Source: Acidaminobacter sp. (lineage in GTDB: Bacteria > Bacillota > Clostridia > Peptostreptococcales > Acidaminobacteraceae). Taken from it: DNA of 64,000 nucleotides. The number at the start of each line of letters is the position of its first letter. The first letter of the stretch is position 1. The DNA is taken from contig NZ_JAOTSB010000015.1 of NCBI RefSeq assembly GCF_030247605.1, positions 1 to 64,000 on the forward strand. The letters run 5' to 3'. Both the position numbers and the translations under genes were made by a program. Of this stretch, positions 50,389-61,100 are shown in pieces. The notes under the pieces were generated by a model. It searched no databases, had not been told where the DNA came from, and saw only the letters and a program-made list of their open reading frames with translations.

Positions 50389-50436
50389 GAAGTTGGGGTC
50401 GGCGGCTTACGCCTGTTGGCCCCAACTTCTTTTTTT
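50389..50436 (+). terminator. Rho-independent terminator after the SLH-CAP gene
   Basis: GAAGTTGGGG (50389-50398) and CCCCAACTTC (50420-50429) followed by seven T. It also serves the convergent hydrolase gene. Confidence 0.85.
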
Positions 50437-50440
50437 GTCC

Positions 50441-51259
50441 CTAACTCCTTTTTTTACTCCTTACAAACTCATTGATCTCCTTCACAATGCGATCTGGAGC
50501 CTCCCAATACAGCAAATGTCCCAAACCTGAGAGAATTTTCAATTGAGCGTTTGGAATCAACTTTTCCAATATCTGTTGATCCTCCCGGGTGGAAATGACA
50601 TCCTGATCGCCCCATAAGATCAGCGTCTGAGCTTCGATCTTCCCAAGTGATCCCGGAAAAGGCTCATTCATTAAGCCTCTGATGGTTTCAATCCAGACCC
50701 TCGACGGCACTTTGAGGTTTTCCTTCAGCATGACTTCCAAGAAATCTGGAGGTATATTTTCGGTTTCAAGGCCTTGTGCAAACCTCCTGACAAAGCTTTC
50801 GTCTACCGGATCTGTCAACAGGGAGATAACCTCATTCCAAACCTTTACAACACCAGGTTTATCCCCAAGCGTTGCAGGTGAACCCAGCAAAATCAACCCC
50901 TCGGTTCGTTCCGGATAGGCCGCCGCAAAGCTTCTGGCAGGAAATCCGCCGCTTGAGGCCCCAAGCAGCACCGCTTTTTCAATGCCCAGTTTATCTAAAA
51001 ATAAAACTAAATCCTCAACAAAATCGTTCGTTGAATACCCGGTCTCAGGCTTTCCTGCATCGCCATGCCCTCTCAAAGTCACTGCCAACGAACGAAACTC
51101 GTTTGAGAGAAAAGGCAGTATGGGCTCAAAGGCGACACAGGAATCTGCGACGCCGTGCAGCAAGATCAAAGCTTTTCCATTAAAGTCTCCTTTTTCGAGG
51201 AACGGGATGAAAAGATGATTGGGAAGCTCAACAACCTTTTGTTCCTGTTTCAAAATCAT
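50441..51259 (-). CDS. Alpha/beta-fold hydrolase
   Basis: A 272-residue alpha/beta hydrolase. The oxyanion loop ILLHGVADSC, the nucleophile elbow GASSGG (GxSxG), the acid in LILWGDQDV and the His in SGLGHLLYWE form a complete triad. The substrate is unknown; the sequence is of the general esterase/epoxide type. The ATG at 51259 forms an ATGA overlap with the stop of the upstream gene, so it is translationally coupled. A frame extending to 51391 is antisense-rich and not used. Confidence 0.85.
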   Translation of the reverse strand: MILKQEQKVVELPNHLFIPFLEKGDFNGKALILLHGVADSCVAFEPILPFLSNEFRSLAVTLRGHGDAGKPETGYSTNDFVEDLVLFLDKLGIEKAVLLGASSGGFPARSFAAAYPERTEGLILLGSPATLGDKPGVVKVWNEVISLLTDPVDESFVRRFAQGLETENIPPDFLEVMLKENLKVPSRVWIETIRGLMNEPFPGSLGKIEAQTLILWGDQDVISTREDQQILEKLIPNAQLKILSGLGHLLYWEAPDRIVKEINEFVRSKKRS

Positions 51260-52197
51260 GCCTCCTTCAATCCGCTGTCCCCAAAGACAGCCAACACCCT
51301 CAGCGCCCGCAGTGTATTGAACCTGCTCGGTGCGCCGGTCTTTTCCATCTCGAAGTGCACCTTGCCCGGGAGTTTCATCTGCACCGGCCATGTGCCATCC
51401 TTCCGCCTTTTATCTAAAAGAATCCTGAGGGCGTCTTCCATCCGCGGATCATAAGGCCTTCCCGCGTCAGCGAAATAGACCAGAGCCCTGAGAATATCGT
51501 AGCGCCATCTGGAAGGAAAGGACAGCATGCACCACCTTTTATCAATGATCTCACCAGTCTTGTCCGACTTGAACAATCTGTGATCCAGTAAGAAGCCTTC
51601 CGCGCGTTGCCTTGCCTGTTCAATCTCTTCTTTTCGGTAATAATGACCGGCCTTAAGAAATTCCCAAAGCCCCTCGAGCACGGAGATCGTGGTGTGCATG
51701 GAGCCGTGAACCGCGCCATACCTCTTGTAGTTGCAATTAAATCCCCCATCCGCCATGCTGCTGTCCAATATAAAATCGACGATGGACTCCAGCTCTGACT
51801 CCTGGATCCCAAAGAACGAAGCATAATTCAGAAACATACCGTTTACGCAGAGATCGCCGGATGGAATGGTATGCGACTCGTTGATGCTGCCATCAGCTGA
51901 TTTGCAGGTTCGCAGGATCAGGTTCAACGATTCCAGAATAGGCTCTGCCGTCTCTATCTCCAGGTATCTGAGATCCAGCAGCGTGTAGTGGGTGCTGATC
52001 CACTTGACCTGGTAGAAATCACGGCCCCAGTGGCCTGAAGGCTTCCTGGCGTCGAGGAAGGCTTTTCCCCAACCATCGGCAGCAATCTTTTTTCTGAGCG
52101 CAGCAAGTTCATCCTCAGGTTTGTACAGGAGATATTTGCCGGTCAGGTACTGCAGGCTCACGTCGCCCGACATAAGCCAGTTGAGCAATGGGTCCAT
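51256..52197 (-). CDS. Alpha/alpha-toroid (squalene-cyclase/prenyltransferase-like) protein
   Basis: A 313-residue protein built of toroid repeats: SGDVSLQYLTGKYLL, HWGRDFYQVKWISTHYTLLD, ADGSINESHTIPSGDLCVNG, DGGFNCNYKRYGAVHGSMHT, RKDGTWPVQMKLPGK. The G-x-W/F-type repeats resemble terpene cyclases and prenyltransferases. I see no DxDD motif, so it is probably not a cyclase. It is translated with the alpha/beta hydrolase. Its actual activity is unclear. GAGGTGT precedes the ATG. Confidence 0.72.
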   Translation of the reverse strand: MDPLLNWLMSGDVSLQYLTGKYLLYKPEDELAALRKKIAADGWGKAFLDARKPSGHWGRDFYQVKWISTHYTLLDLRYLEIETAEPILESLNLILRTCKSADGSINESHTIPSGDLCVNGMFLNYASFFGIQESELESIVDFILDSSMADGGFNCNYKRYGAVHGSMHTTISVLEGLWEFLKAGHYYRKEEIEQARQRAEGFLLDHRLFKSDKTGEIIDKRWCMLSFPSRWRYDILRALVYFADAGRPYDPRMEDALRILLDKRRKDGTWPVQMKLPGKVHFEMEKTGAPSRFNTLRALRVLAVFGDSGLKEA

Positions 52198-52339
52198 GAC
52201 GCTACACCTCTTTCAAAGTCATTCTACCCATAATGTACCCCGCGTTTTCCCACTCAAAGAATTTTGTTGGCCGATGGTCATGGTTCGAGCCGTAATTCAC
52301 ATCACACCTTTTATCTGATGCCGTCCTGGCGAAATTCAA

Positions 52340-52386
52340 AAAAAGAAAAAAGACGTCCAACAGCATCTGAAACTGGACGTCTTTTC
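52340..52386 (-). terminator. Rho-independent terminator after the glycerate kinase
   Basis: AGACGTCCA (52351-52359) and TGGACGTCT (52374-52382), flanked by A-rich and T-rich sequence. On the minus strand it lies after the kinase stop at 52409. Confidence 0.8.
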
Positions 52387-52408
52387 AATATGTCATTCTG
52401 AAAAAAAC

Positions 52409-53680
52409 TCATTTATTAACTTCCCCAATCAGCACCACCATCAAATCATTGACGTTGGTCCCGGTTGGGCCGGTCATAACCAAATCTCCGCTGGCTTCTA
52501 AGGCGTGATAGGAATCGTTTTCAGCGAGAAGCTGTTTTGGATCGAATCCTGCGCTGCGAATCCTGGAGAGGGTATTCCCATCGACTAAACCTCCCGCAGC
52601 ATCTGTAGGGCCATCTGTCCCATCAGAGCCTACAGAAAAGATCACGACATGCTCCAAATCCTCAATGCCAAAAGCCGCTGCCAAGGCAGTTTCCTGATTG
52701 CGGCCGCCTTTGCCTTTTCCTTTGAGGTGAACAATCGTTTCGCCGCCTGCTATAATCGCACATGGCGGACGCAGCTTGTGTGGACTTGACTTGCCCAGCA
52801 GGATCTCCCGGGAAAATGATGCCAACGTTCGACCCAGTTCAGAGGCTTCACCAGTCATCTCGGTGGACAGTATTATTGGAGCATATCCCAAAGCCTCACA
52901 GGCCGCTGCCGCCGCATCACAGAGGGTTGTAACGCTTCCGGTTATGATGCTCTCGCAGAAGCCAAGTGATTTGGGTGTCTCCTTTTCGATCGCGGCTTTC
53001 ACCTTGGCACTATAAGCAATCCCGAATTTTTCAAGAACTCCTAAGGCTTCTGCCGATGTCGACGGATCCGGAAACGCCGGTCCCGACGCAATGACATCCA
53101 GCGGGTCACCAATGACATCTGACAGAACAATTACAAAAAGCTCTGTTTGACCACAAGCCTCTGCGAACCTGCCGCCTTTGACTCTGGACAAATGCTTCCG
53201 AACAACGTTCATTTCTATGATGTTCGCGCCTCTTGACAGTAACTGGTCCGTGATTTCCATAATTTCGCTGAGCTTCAACCCCAGCTGAGGCAGTTCGAAC
53301 AACGCGGAACCCCCACCGGAAACCAAAAACAGAATTAAATCCTCACTCCCATCAGCGGCCGAAACCATTTCAAGGGCTTTTTCAGCGCCTAAAACCGAAT
53401 TCTCATCCGGAATGGGATGGCCGGCTTCGATGATCTCGAAATTCGGCAAAACGCCTTGAGAATGACCATACTTCGTGACAATCAAGCCTCGACGAATTTT
53501 TTCACCCAATACTGAGTAGGACGCCTCTGCCATTCTCCAGGCAGCTTTCCCAATAGCAATGACTGTGACAGCCTTGGTGATGGCTCTGTCTTTCAATGCA
53601 GTCTGAACTGCCGCCTCCGGAAGTACGCCATCGATGGATGAGTCGATAATTCTTAGCGCATCCTGCCTAATTCTATTCAT
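52409..53680 (-). CDS. Glycerate kinase, type 2 (GckA/TtuD, MOFRL family)
   Basis: A 423-residue enzyme that phosphorylates D-glycerate. The N-terminal half has FLVSGGGSALFELP and RKHLSRVKGG, and the C-terminal MOFRL domain has KGKGGRNQETALA and SVGSDGTDGPTDAAGG. These are signature blocks of the type-2 family. The ATG at 53680 has AGGTGA; a longer frame (to 53842) overlaps the aldo/keto reductase gene and is rejected. It is probably transcribed with that gene. Confidence 0.9.
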   Translation of the reverse strand: MNRIRQDALRIIDSSIDGVLPEAAVQTALKDRAITKAVTVIAIGKAAWRMAEASYSVLGEKIRRGLIVTKYGHSQGVLPNFEIIEAGHPIPDENSVLGAEKALEMVSAADGSEDLILFLVSGGGSALFELPQLGLKLSEIMEITDQLLSRGANIIEMNVVRKHLSRVKGGRFAEACGQTELFVIVLSDVIGDPLDVIASGPAFPDPSTSAEALGVLEKFGIAYSAKVKAAIEKETPKSLGFCESIITGSVTTLCDAAAAACEALGYAPIILSTEMTGEASELGRTLASFSREILLGKSSPHKLRPPCAIIAGGETIVHLKGKGKGGRNQETALAAAFGIEDLEHVVIFSVGSDGTDGPTDAAGGLVDGNTLSRIRSAGFDPKQLLAENDSYHALEASGDLVMTGPTGTNVNDLMVVLIGEVNK

Positions 53681-53693
53681 AGCCGTCACCTGC

Positions 53694-54698
53694 CTATTTA
53701 AAACTCTCATCCACTTTCTTGAGCATGTTGCGAATAGGCAAATCATAAGGGCACCGCGTCTCACAAATGCCGCATTCGACACAATCAGCAGCTTTGAAAG
53801 CCATGGAGCCATACCGCTCTTGTGCCCAATCCTTGAGGCCATAGCGCTTCAAATAACCTTCCATGAGGAACAGGGTTGGTATATCAAGGTTTTGCGGACA
53901 CGGGAGACAATACCCGCAGCGCCTGCAGAAATGCTCGCCCATTTCCTGACGCACGATCTCCATGTTCTTTAGGTCTTCTTCAGTATAGTTGAGCTCTGCG
54001 CTGCCCATGACAGCATTCTCTGAAACCTGCTGCGGACTGTCCATGCCTGGGATCGCCACGGAAATGTGGGGGTTGTTCAGAATGTATTTAAGGCTGAGAG
54101 GACCATTAGAAATGGCACCCCCTGCCAGCGGCTTCATGGCAATGACACCTAATCCGAGCTCATGGGCGCGCTGGAACAGCCGCTCTCCCTGATGCTCCAC
54201 CAGATTGTAAGGGAACTGGATCGTTTCGAATCGGCCGTCTTCAATGATCTTTTCGAGGAGCTTGTGGTCGTGACTCGTGATGCCAATGTGACCGATCAGC
54301 CCTTCACGTTTAGCCTCCAGCATGGCTTCGTAGCCGCCCTGTTGAATCAGGGCGTCATAAGCCTCTTGATTTCGGACAAAGTGCGCCTGGTATAACTCAA
54401 TATAATCCGTTCTAAAGTTGATTAAGCTGATGCCGATGTCGCGTTTCATATCCTCATAGCTCTTCGCCATGGTCTTGGTTGCGAGGACGAAGCTGCCGCG
54501 GTGGCCTTCTATGGCTGCGCCAATCATCTCTTCGCTGGTCGTATAGCCCCGGGCGGAGTCAATGAAGGTGACTTCACGCCGCAAACATTCCATCAAAATG
54601 GTTTTGACGGCAGGCGCGTCGACGCGCTGGATGGGTATGCCGCCAAAGCCTACCTCGCTGACCATCAGTCCTGTCTTGCCCAAGAGACGTTTTCTCAT
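53694..54698 (-). CDS. Aldo/keto reductase with C-terminal 4Fe-4S domain
   Basis: A 334-residue protein. The aldo/keto reductase barrel starts MRKRLLGKTGLMVSEVGFGG and contains FIDSARGYTTSEEMIG (catalytic Asp and Tyr region) and GHIGITSHD. The C-terminal 80 residues hold ferredoxin-type clusters: CRRCGYCLPCPQNLD and CVECGICETRCPY. This is the layout of the PF00248 + 4Fe-4S enzymes of anaerobes. AAAGGAG precedes the ATG at 54698. Confidence 0.92.
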   Translation of the reverse strand: MRKRLLGKTGLMVSEVGFGGIPIQRVDAPAVKTILMECLRREVTFIDSARGYTTSEEMIGAAIEGHRGSFVLATKTMAKSYEDMKRDIGISLINFRTDYIELYQAHFVRNQEAYDALIQQGGYEAMLEAKREGLIGHIGITSHDHKLLEKIIEDGRFETIQFPYNLVEHQGERLFQRAHELGLGVIAMKPLAGGAISNGPLSLKYILNNPHISVAIPGMDSPQQVSENAVMGSAELNYTEEDLKNMEIVRQEMGEHFCRRCGYCLPCPQNLDIPTLFLMEGYLKRYGLKDWAQERYGSMAFKAADCVECGICETRCPYDLPIRNMLKKVDESFK

Positions 54699-54763
54699 GG
54701 ATGCAACTCCTTTGCCATGCATTTTATGATTCGGTGGCGGATGGGAGACCATCGGCCACCATT

Positions 54764-55207
54764 TTATTCCTGGATGCTTTGTGATTCTTTGCCTTCCATG
54801 GCATCCTCGATGGCTTTGACGAACGCCTTGTCGAGGCGGCTGACACGCAGCGGGCGCATGGCTTTGTCGACAAAGGCGTGAAGAGTCTGGCCCTCAGCGA
54901 GAAGCTGACCTGTCTCTTTGTCCAGAAGCTGATAAAGAAACGCAATCTTGACGCCTTTGAAGGTTTCAATAAATGTGCGGATAATGACTTCCTGATCGTA
55001 GAGAATGGGCACGCGGTAACGGCAGCTGCTCTCGACGACAGGCAGGATGATGCCTGCTTCTTCGAGGCCGCGGTAAGAGTAGCCCAGTGACCGCAGATAC
55101 TCGCAGCGTCCGACCTCGAAGTAGCGATAATAGTTGCCATGGTAGACCACACCCATCTGATCGGTTTCTTCGTATCGGGGGCGGATCTCGAAATCGTAAT
55201 AATTCAT
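54764..55207 (-). CDS. YbgC/FadM-like acyl-CoA thioesterase
   Basis: A 147-residue hot-dog-fold thioesterase. FEIRPRYEETDQMGVVYHGN followed by YYRYFEVGRCEYLRSLG is the classical 4HBT pattern, with the catalytic Asp in ETDQMG. It lies six bases downstream of pyk on the same strand. It may release free acids from acyl-CoA. The family is firm, the substrate is not. Confidence 0.88.
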   Translation of the reverse strand: MNYYDFEIRPRYEETDQMGVVYHGNYYRYFEVGRCEYLRSLGYSYRGLEEAGIILPVVESSCRYRVPILYDQEVIIRTFIETFKGVKIAFLYQLLDKETGQLLAEGQTLHAFVDKAMRPLRVSRLDKAFVKAIEDAMEGKESQSIQE

Positions 55208-55212
55208 AAGCT

Positions 55213-56967
55213 TTAAAGCATCCTGGTGCGTCCGGCGTAGACTATGCCTTTGGTGGCGTCCACCGTGACATTTGGCGCGCCTTTCAGCAGCTTGACGGCG
55301 TCCGCCGCGCCGACCACTGTCGGGAGACCCAGCGACAGCGCGACAATAGCCGCGTGGCTGGTGTAGCCGCCTTCTTCGACAATCATGCCGCTGGATTTGG
55401 TGATGAACGGCATCATATCGCGGTCCGTTGAGCCGGATACCAAAATGTCCCCTTCTTTGAAGCTGGCCTGAGCTTCTTCCGGCGTATTCGCTATGCAGAA
55501 TGCACCTGTGGCCATGCCCTTGCCTATGCCTGTACCTTTAATGAGCACTTCACCCACCAGGTGAACCTTCATCATATTGGTCGCGCCAGCGACGCCTACC
55601 GGAATGCCCGCTGTCAGGATGACCAGGTCGCCCTGCTCAACGAGGCCCTCTTCCTGAGCGCTCTTCAGGGATTTCTCCATGATCTCGTCTGTGGAATCCG
55701 CTTTGCCCAGCGAAATGGACTCAACGCCCCAGACCAGTGACAGCTTGCGGCGTACCTGCTCAGAGGTGGTCGCGGCTATGATTGGCGCTTTAGGTCGGAA
55801 CTTTGAAATTTTTCTTGCTGTAAATCCGGAAGAAGTGGCGGTCATAATCGCGCTGGCTTCAAGCTCCAGAGCCGTCAGGCAGGTGGCGTGGCTGACAGCG
55901 AAGGTGACGTTGTCATCCTCATCTGACTTGTGAACGCCGCGCAGCAGCGCTTCGTAATCCCGGCTCTCCTCAGCCGCCTTTGCAATAACCGCCATGGTTC
56001 TGACAGCCTCCAGCGGATACTTGCCCGCTGCGGTTTCGCCGGACAGCATGATGGCATCCGTGCCGTCAAAGATGGCATTTGCCACGTCTGTGGTTTCTGC
56101 CCGGGTCGGTCGCGGGTTGCGGATCATGGAGTCCAGCATCTGCGTGGCGGTGATAACCGGCTTGCCCGCACGGTTGCATAGCTTGATGAGCTCTTTCTGA
56201 ACCAGCGGGATGCGCTCCGTCGGAATCTCGACGCCCAGATCGCCCCGGGCGACCATGATGCCGTCAGAGACTTCGAGAATTTCACGCATGTTGTCCACGC
56301 CTTCCTGATTCTCAATCTTGGAGATGATGTGGACGTGGTGGCCGCTGTTCTCCTCGAGGACTTTGCGGATCTCGAGAACGTCCGCAGGCTTTCGGATAAA
56401 GGAAGCCGCTATAAAATCAATGCCGTTGTCGATGCCAAAAATAATGTCGTTGATATCCTTTTCGGTAATTGCCGGCAGCTGAATGCTGACCCCCGGTACG
56501 TTGACGCCCTTGTTGCTCTTGACAGTCCCGCCATTGAGCACGCGGCAGACAATGTCCGTCTCGGTGACTGAGACGACTTCCATGCCCACCAGGCCGTCAT
56601 CGATTAGAATTTTGGTGCCTGCCGACACGTCCTGAGGCAGCCCGGCGTACGACACGTGGCACTTCTCCTGGTCGCCCAGATAGTCCAGGGTGGTCAGCGT
56701 AAAGGTCTGACCTTCCGCAAGCTCCACATCCTGAGCAAATTTGCCTGTTCGGATCTCAGGACCCTTGGTGTCCAGCAGGATCGCTACAGGCTTCTCCAGC
56801 TCCGCGCGGACCTTTTTGATCATCAGAATGCGCGCGAGGTGCTCCTCGTGGCTGCCGTGGGAAAAGTTGAGGCGGGCGACATCCAGGCCGCTTTCGACCA
56901 AAGTCTTAAAGACTTCAGGATTTTCGCTTGCGGGTCCTATGGTACATACTATTTTAGTTTTTTTCAT
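55213..56967 (-). CDS. pyk: Pyruvate kinase with C-terminal PEP-utiliser domain
   Basis: A 584-residue glycolytic enzyme that makes pyruvate and ATP from phosphoenolpyruvate. KIVCTIGPASENPEV and NFSHGSHEEHL start the barrel, and GDLGVEIPTERIP and ATQMLDSM are the active-site blocks. The C-terminal PEP-utiliser mobile domain (GGYTSHAAIVALSLGLPTVV) is typical of Firmicutes pyruvate kinases. It lies about 80 bases downstream of pfkA on the same strand. Confidence 0.96.
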   Translation of the reverse strand: MKKTKIVCTIGPASENPEVFKTLVESGLDVARLNFSHGSHEEHLARILMIKKVRAELEKPVAILLDTKGPEIRTGKFAQDVELAEGQTFTLTTLDYLGDQEKCHVSYAGLPQDVSAGTKILIDDGLVGMEVVSVTETDIVCRVLNGGTVKSNKGVNVPGVSIQLPAITEKDINDIIFGIDNGIDFIAASFIRKPADVLEIRKVLEENSGHHVHIISKIENQEGVDNMREILEVSDGIMVARGDLGVEIPTERIPLVQKELIKLCNRAGKPVITATQMLDSMIRNPRPTRAETTDVANAIFDGTDAIMLSGETAAGKYPLEAVRTMAVIAKAAEESRDYEALLRGVHKSDEDDNVTFAVSHATCLTALELEASAIMTATSSGFTARKISKFRPKAPIIAATTSEQVRRKLSLVWGVESISLGKADSTDEIMEKSLKSAQEEGLVEQGDLVILTAGIPVGVAGATNMMKVHLVGEVLIKGTGIGKGMATGAFCIANTPEEAQASFKEGDILVSGSTDRDMMPFITKSSGMIVEEGGYTSHAAIVALSLGLPTVVGAADAVKLLKGAPNVTVDATKGIVYAGRTRML

Positions 56968-57050
56968 TGCATCATCTCTCCTAAGGGTGTGGCCAAATTT
57001 TAATTATCTCCATGTTAAGTTAAAATGTCTGCGCATTGCAATGCGCACCT

Positions 57051-58061
57051 CTAAAGCGATAACAGCTCCACCAGGTCATATTTGGCCTGATCGAACCGCT
57101 TTGGTTCAGCAAGCGCCGCTTCAAGGTCCTGATCAATGATCTTGTTATCCCGAATCCCGACGACGCGTCCAAACTTGTTCTCCAGCAGCAGCTCCACAGC
57201 CCGCTGTCCAAACTGGGCGCCCAGGATTCGATCCGTAACGGAAGGCGTTCCGCCCCGCTGCAGATAACCGAGCACGGTCACGCGCACCTCCTGGTGAATG
57301 AGGGCTTCAAGGCGCTCCGCGATCTCGTAGGATTTTCCAACGCCCTCCGCGACCAGGACAATGCTGTGCAGCTTGCCCCGGCGCCTGCCCTGCAATATTT
57401 TACGCGCCACGTCATCCAGATCGAACTTCCGCTCCGGAATCAGAATGTCCTCAACGCCGCCCGCAAGCCCGGCGAACAGCGCAATATCCCCACAGTGCCG
57501 CCCCATGACCTCCACAATACTGACCCGGCCATGTGAAGACGAGGTATCTCTGAGGTTATTGATGGCCGAGACCACCGTACTGACAGCCGTGTCAAAGCCC
57601 AGCGTCAGATCCGTATAAGCGAGGTCATTATCAATAGTGCCCGGTATGCCGATGGTCGGGAATCCCATCTCCCACAAGCGCTTGGCACCTTTATAGGATC
57701 CGTCCCCGCCTATGACCACAAGAGCGTCGATCTCGAACATCCGCAGCACATCCAGCGCCCGCTTCTGGCCCGCTTCGGTCATGAATTCCTCAGACCTGGC
57801 CGTCAGCAGCTTGGTCCCGCCGCGGTTGATGATATCGCCGACATCGGCCAGCTCCATGTTATCAATGTCGGCTTCGATCAGCCCCTGGTAGCCCCGGCGA
57901 ATGCCGGAAACCTTCAGCCCGTTATAGAGGGCAATTCTCACAGTGGCACGGATGGCAGCGTTCATGCCGGGTGCGTCCCCACCGCTGGTGAGCACGCCAA
58001 TCCGCTTGATCCTGGGCCTGGGATCCCCCATAGTTACGTCGTCCATTGCTGGACCACTCAT
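57051..58061 (-). CDS. pfkA: 6-phosphofructokinase
   Basis: A 336-residue ATP-dependent phosphofructokinase. KRIGVLTSGGDAPGMNAAIR is the ATP site. GGDGSYKGAKRL, GIPGTIDNDLAYTDLTLGFD (catalytic Asp) and VMGRHCGDIALFAGLAGG are conserved. I choose the ATG at 58061 (MSGPAMDD), which is six bases from GAGGTGAT. The gene is about 20 residues longer at the N-terminus than Bacillus PfkA. Its order dnaE-pfkA-pyk is common in Clostridia. Confidence 0.95.
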   Translation of the reverse strand: MSGPAMDDVTMGDPRPRIKRIGVLTSGGDAPGMNAAIRATVRIALYNGLKVSGIRRGYQGLIEADIDNMELADVGDIINRGGTKLLTARSEEFMTEAGQKRALDVLRMFEIDALVVIGGDGSYKGAKRLWEMGFPTIGIPGTIDNDLAYTDLTLGFDTAVSTVVSAINNLRDTSSSHGRVSIVEVMGRHCGDIALFAGLAGGVEDILIPERKFDLDDVARKILQGRRRGKLHSIVLVAEGVGKSYEIAERLEALIHQEVRVTVLGYLQRGGTPSVTDRILGAQFGQRAVELLLENKFGRVVGIRDNKIIDQDLEAALAEPKRFDQAKYDLVELLSL

Positions 58062-58153
58062 GCACATCACCTCATTTTCGGTTAGTTATCAGATCATTGT
58101 TAGTCCGTTATTGGTTCGCTGCTGGTTGGTTCTTAATCAAGCTCAGCGCAGTC

Positions 58154-61100
58154 TTACTTCAGTTTAACGGCGTCGTGGCCCAGTTCGACCCTGAGCTCCG
58201 TCAGAAGTCTTTCTGCAGGCTTCACCCACAGCTTTTCCTGGGTCCGGATGGTTTTCTTTTCCTTTTCCAGGTAAAGCACGACTTCCGTATCCCCGGCATA
58301 GTTCTGAAGGATCTTTTTGACCCGCTCCCACAGCGCGGCTTCCAGGTGCTCCATCTTTAAAAAGAGCTTTGGATCCGGTACTTTCCTGAAGCGCCTGATG
58401 GTCTCCTGAGACAGCGGATAAACGGCATCCGCCACGAGCTTGGGCGGCTCATCCTCACGCAGGCTCAGCCTGCCCTCGACTATGATGAAGCTGTCTTCAT
58501 TCAAATGCAGCTCGTAGCGCGTCATGATCATAGGGAAGACCAATACTTCAATGGCGGCGTACAGGTCCTCCAGACTGAGGAAGCACATTCTGGAATTGTT
58601 TCTGGTGATTTTATCCGTGCGCTTGGCTATGAGCCCCGCGAGGACAACACGCTCGCCGTCCGCAAAGACGCCGGTGCCCTCTTCCCAGCTTTCAAACAGA
58701 TCGCTGAGCCGCAGGCTGGAGATGTTGTCCACGTCGTCCTTGTAGGCCGAAAGTGGATGACCGCTGAAATAGATGCCAAGGACTTCCTTTTCGAAGGCCA
58801 ACAGCGTCCGAACGTCAAACTCCGGCACGTCCGGCAGCAGCTCGGGCGGGGCGGTGTCGAGGCCGGGGATGCCATTTGGGGCTGAGGTTGAGGCTGCGTG
58901 ACCATCGGCTAAAGTACCTGTATTTGTACTTGAATTGACACCCGCCGCCATAGCCATGCCCAGGCCGGAAAACAGACTGACCTGGCCGGCCGCGTTATTG
59001 CGCTTTTCACGGTGGGCGCTGTCGACAATCCGCTCATAGGAGGCCAGCAGCTGGGAACGTCGAGCCCCCATGCCATCAAAGGCACCGGCCTTGATCAGGC
59101 TTTCCACGGCCTTTTTATTGAGTTCCCCGGAAGGGATCCGGTCGCAGAATTCCGTGAAATTCCGGTACGGACCGTGCTGCTCCCGCTCCTCGACCAGTGC
59201 CTTAATGATGCCGCTGCCCACATTTTTGATCCCCAGAAGGCCATAGCGGATGGCGCTGCCCTCCACGGAAAACTGTTCTAGGCTGTGGTTGACGCTTGGC
59301 GCCAGAACTTTGAGGTTCATGCGCTGGCATTCGACAATATAGACCGCCAGCTTGGTCTGGCTGCCCATGACGCTGGACATGAGGGCTGCCATAAATTCAA
59401 TGGGATAGTGGGCCTTCAGCCATGCCGTCTGGAAGCTGACCAGCGCGTAGCCGGCGGCGTGACTTTTATTGAAAGCGTATTTGGCGAAGTCGATCATGTC
59501 ATCGAAAATGGCGTCCGCCGCCTCTTTGGACACGCCATTTCGCAGGCACCCTGGGATTTCCACGTTGCCCTCGTCATCCAGCTTGCCGTGGATGAAATAG
59601 CGGCGCTCCTCTTCCATGACCGACATTTTTTTCTTGGACATGGCACGGCGCACCAGGTCGCTTCGACCGTAGGAATAACCCCCCAGCTCGCGGACGATCT
59701 GCATAACCTGTTCCTGGTAGACCAGGCAGCCGTAAGTCACGCCCAGGATGTCCTTCAGCTTTGGATCTGAATAGGTGATCAGCTGCGGGTTGTTTTTGCT
59801 CTTGACATATCTGGGGATCGAATCCATTGGTCCCGGCCTGTAAAGGGAAATGCCCGCGATGATATCCTCCAGGCAAGTCGGCCTCAGTTCCCGCATGAAC
59901 CGCGTCATGCCGGCACTCTCCAGCTGAAAAATTCCCAAGGTCTGGCCGTTGCCAATCCCCACGTAGCTCTTAGGGTCGTCCGTTAAAATCTTAGAAAAAT
60001 CTATGTCGAGGTCGTAGTTTTCCTTGATCAGCTCTATGGCCCGCTGAATCACCGTCAGAGTGCGCAGCCCCAGGAAATCCATTTTGAGGAGCCCCAGCTC
60101 CTCGAGCAGCAGCATGCCGAACTGCGTCGTCACGTTGCCGTCCTGAACCGTCAGCGGCACATAGTGGTCCACGGGCGCTTTTGAGATTACAACGCCCGCT
60201 GCGTGAGTCGACGAGTGCCGTGGCAGCCCTTCAACTTTTTTGGCGAAATCAATCAGACGACGGGCCTCGGCGTCCGTGTCATAATAGCCCTTCAGCTTGG
60301 CGTTCATTTCCAGTGCTTTGCTGATGGTCATGCCCAGAATGGTAGGGATTTCTTTGGCAATCTTGTCCACGTCCGCGTAGGGCTGGTTGAGGGCCCTGCC
60401 CACATCCCGGATAGCGGCTCTCGCAGCCATGGTGCCGAAGGTAATGATCTGCGCCACGTGCTCCTTGCCGTATTTGCGAACGACGTAATCAATAACTTCC
60501 TGGCGCCGGTCGTCCTGGAAATCGATATCGATATCCGGCATAGTGACACGCTCGGGATTCAGAAAGCGTTCGAAAATCAGATCATAGGCCAAGGGATCCA
60601 CGTCTGTGATTTCGAGGCAGTACGCCACGAGAGAGCCACCGACGCTGCCGCGCCCCGGCCCCACGAGAATGCCCTGCTCCTTGGCAAATTTGATGAAGTC
60701 CCACACTATGAGGAAGTAATCCTCGTAGCCCATGTCGTGGATGGTTCCGAGCTCGAATTCCAGGCGCCGGATGTGCTCCGGCGTCACGTGATAGCGCTTG
60801 TGAAGGCCGTCATAGCAGAGCTGCCTCAGATAGACCTGGGCGGTCATGTCTTTGGGCAGGTCAAACTCCGGCAGGTGCAGACTGCTGAAGTCAAAGTCAA
60901 AGTGACATCTCTGGGCGATCTTGACCGTGTTGGCCAAAGCTTCAGGGGCGTAGGGAAAGAGCCGTTGCATCTCGTCCGGTGATTTCAGGTAAAATTCTCT
61001 GGTTGGAAAGGTCATCCGGTCTTTATCCGCCAGGGTCTTGCCAGTCTGGATGCAAAGCAGGACGTCGTGGACCTCGTGATCTCCCGGCTCAATGTAATGG

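Noticed and set aside
52409..53842. Longer start for the glycerate kinase
   Set aside because: It would overlap the aldo/keto reductase gene by about 150 bases, and a good ribosome site marks the ATG at 53680.
60203..60982. A 259-codon frame antisense to dnaE
   Set aside because: It lies wholly inside dnaE, without a start site or a recognisable domain.
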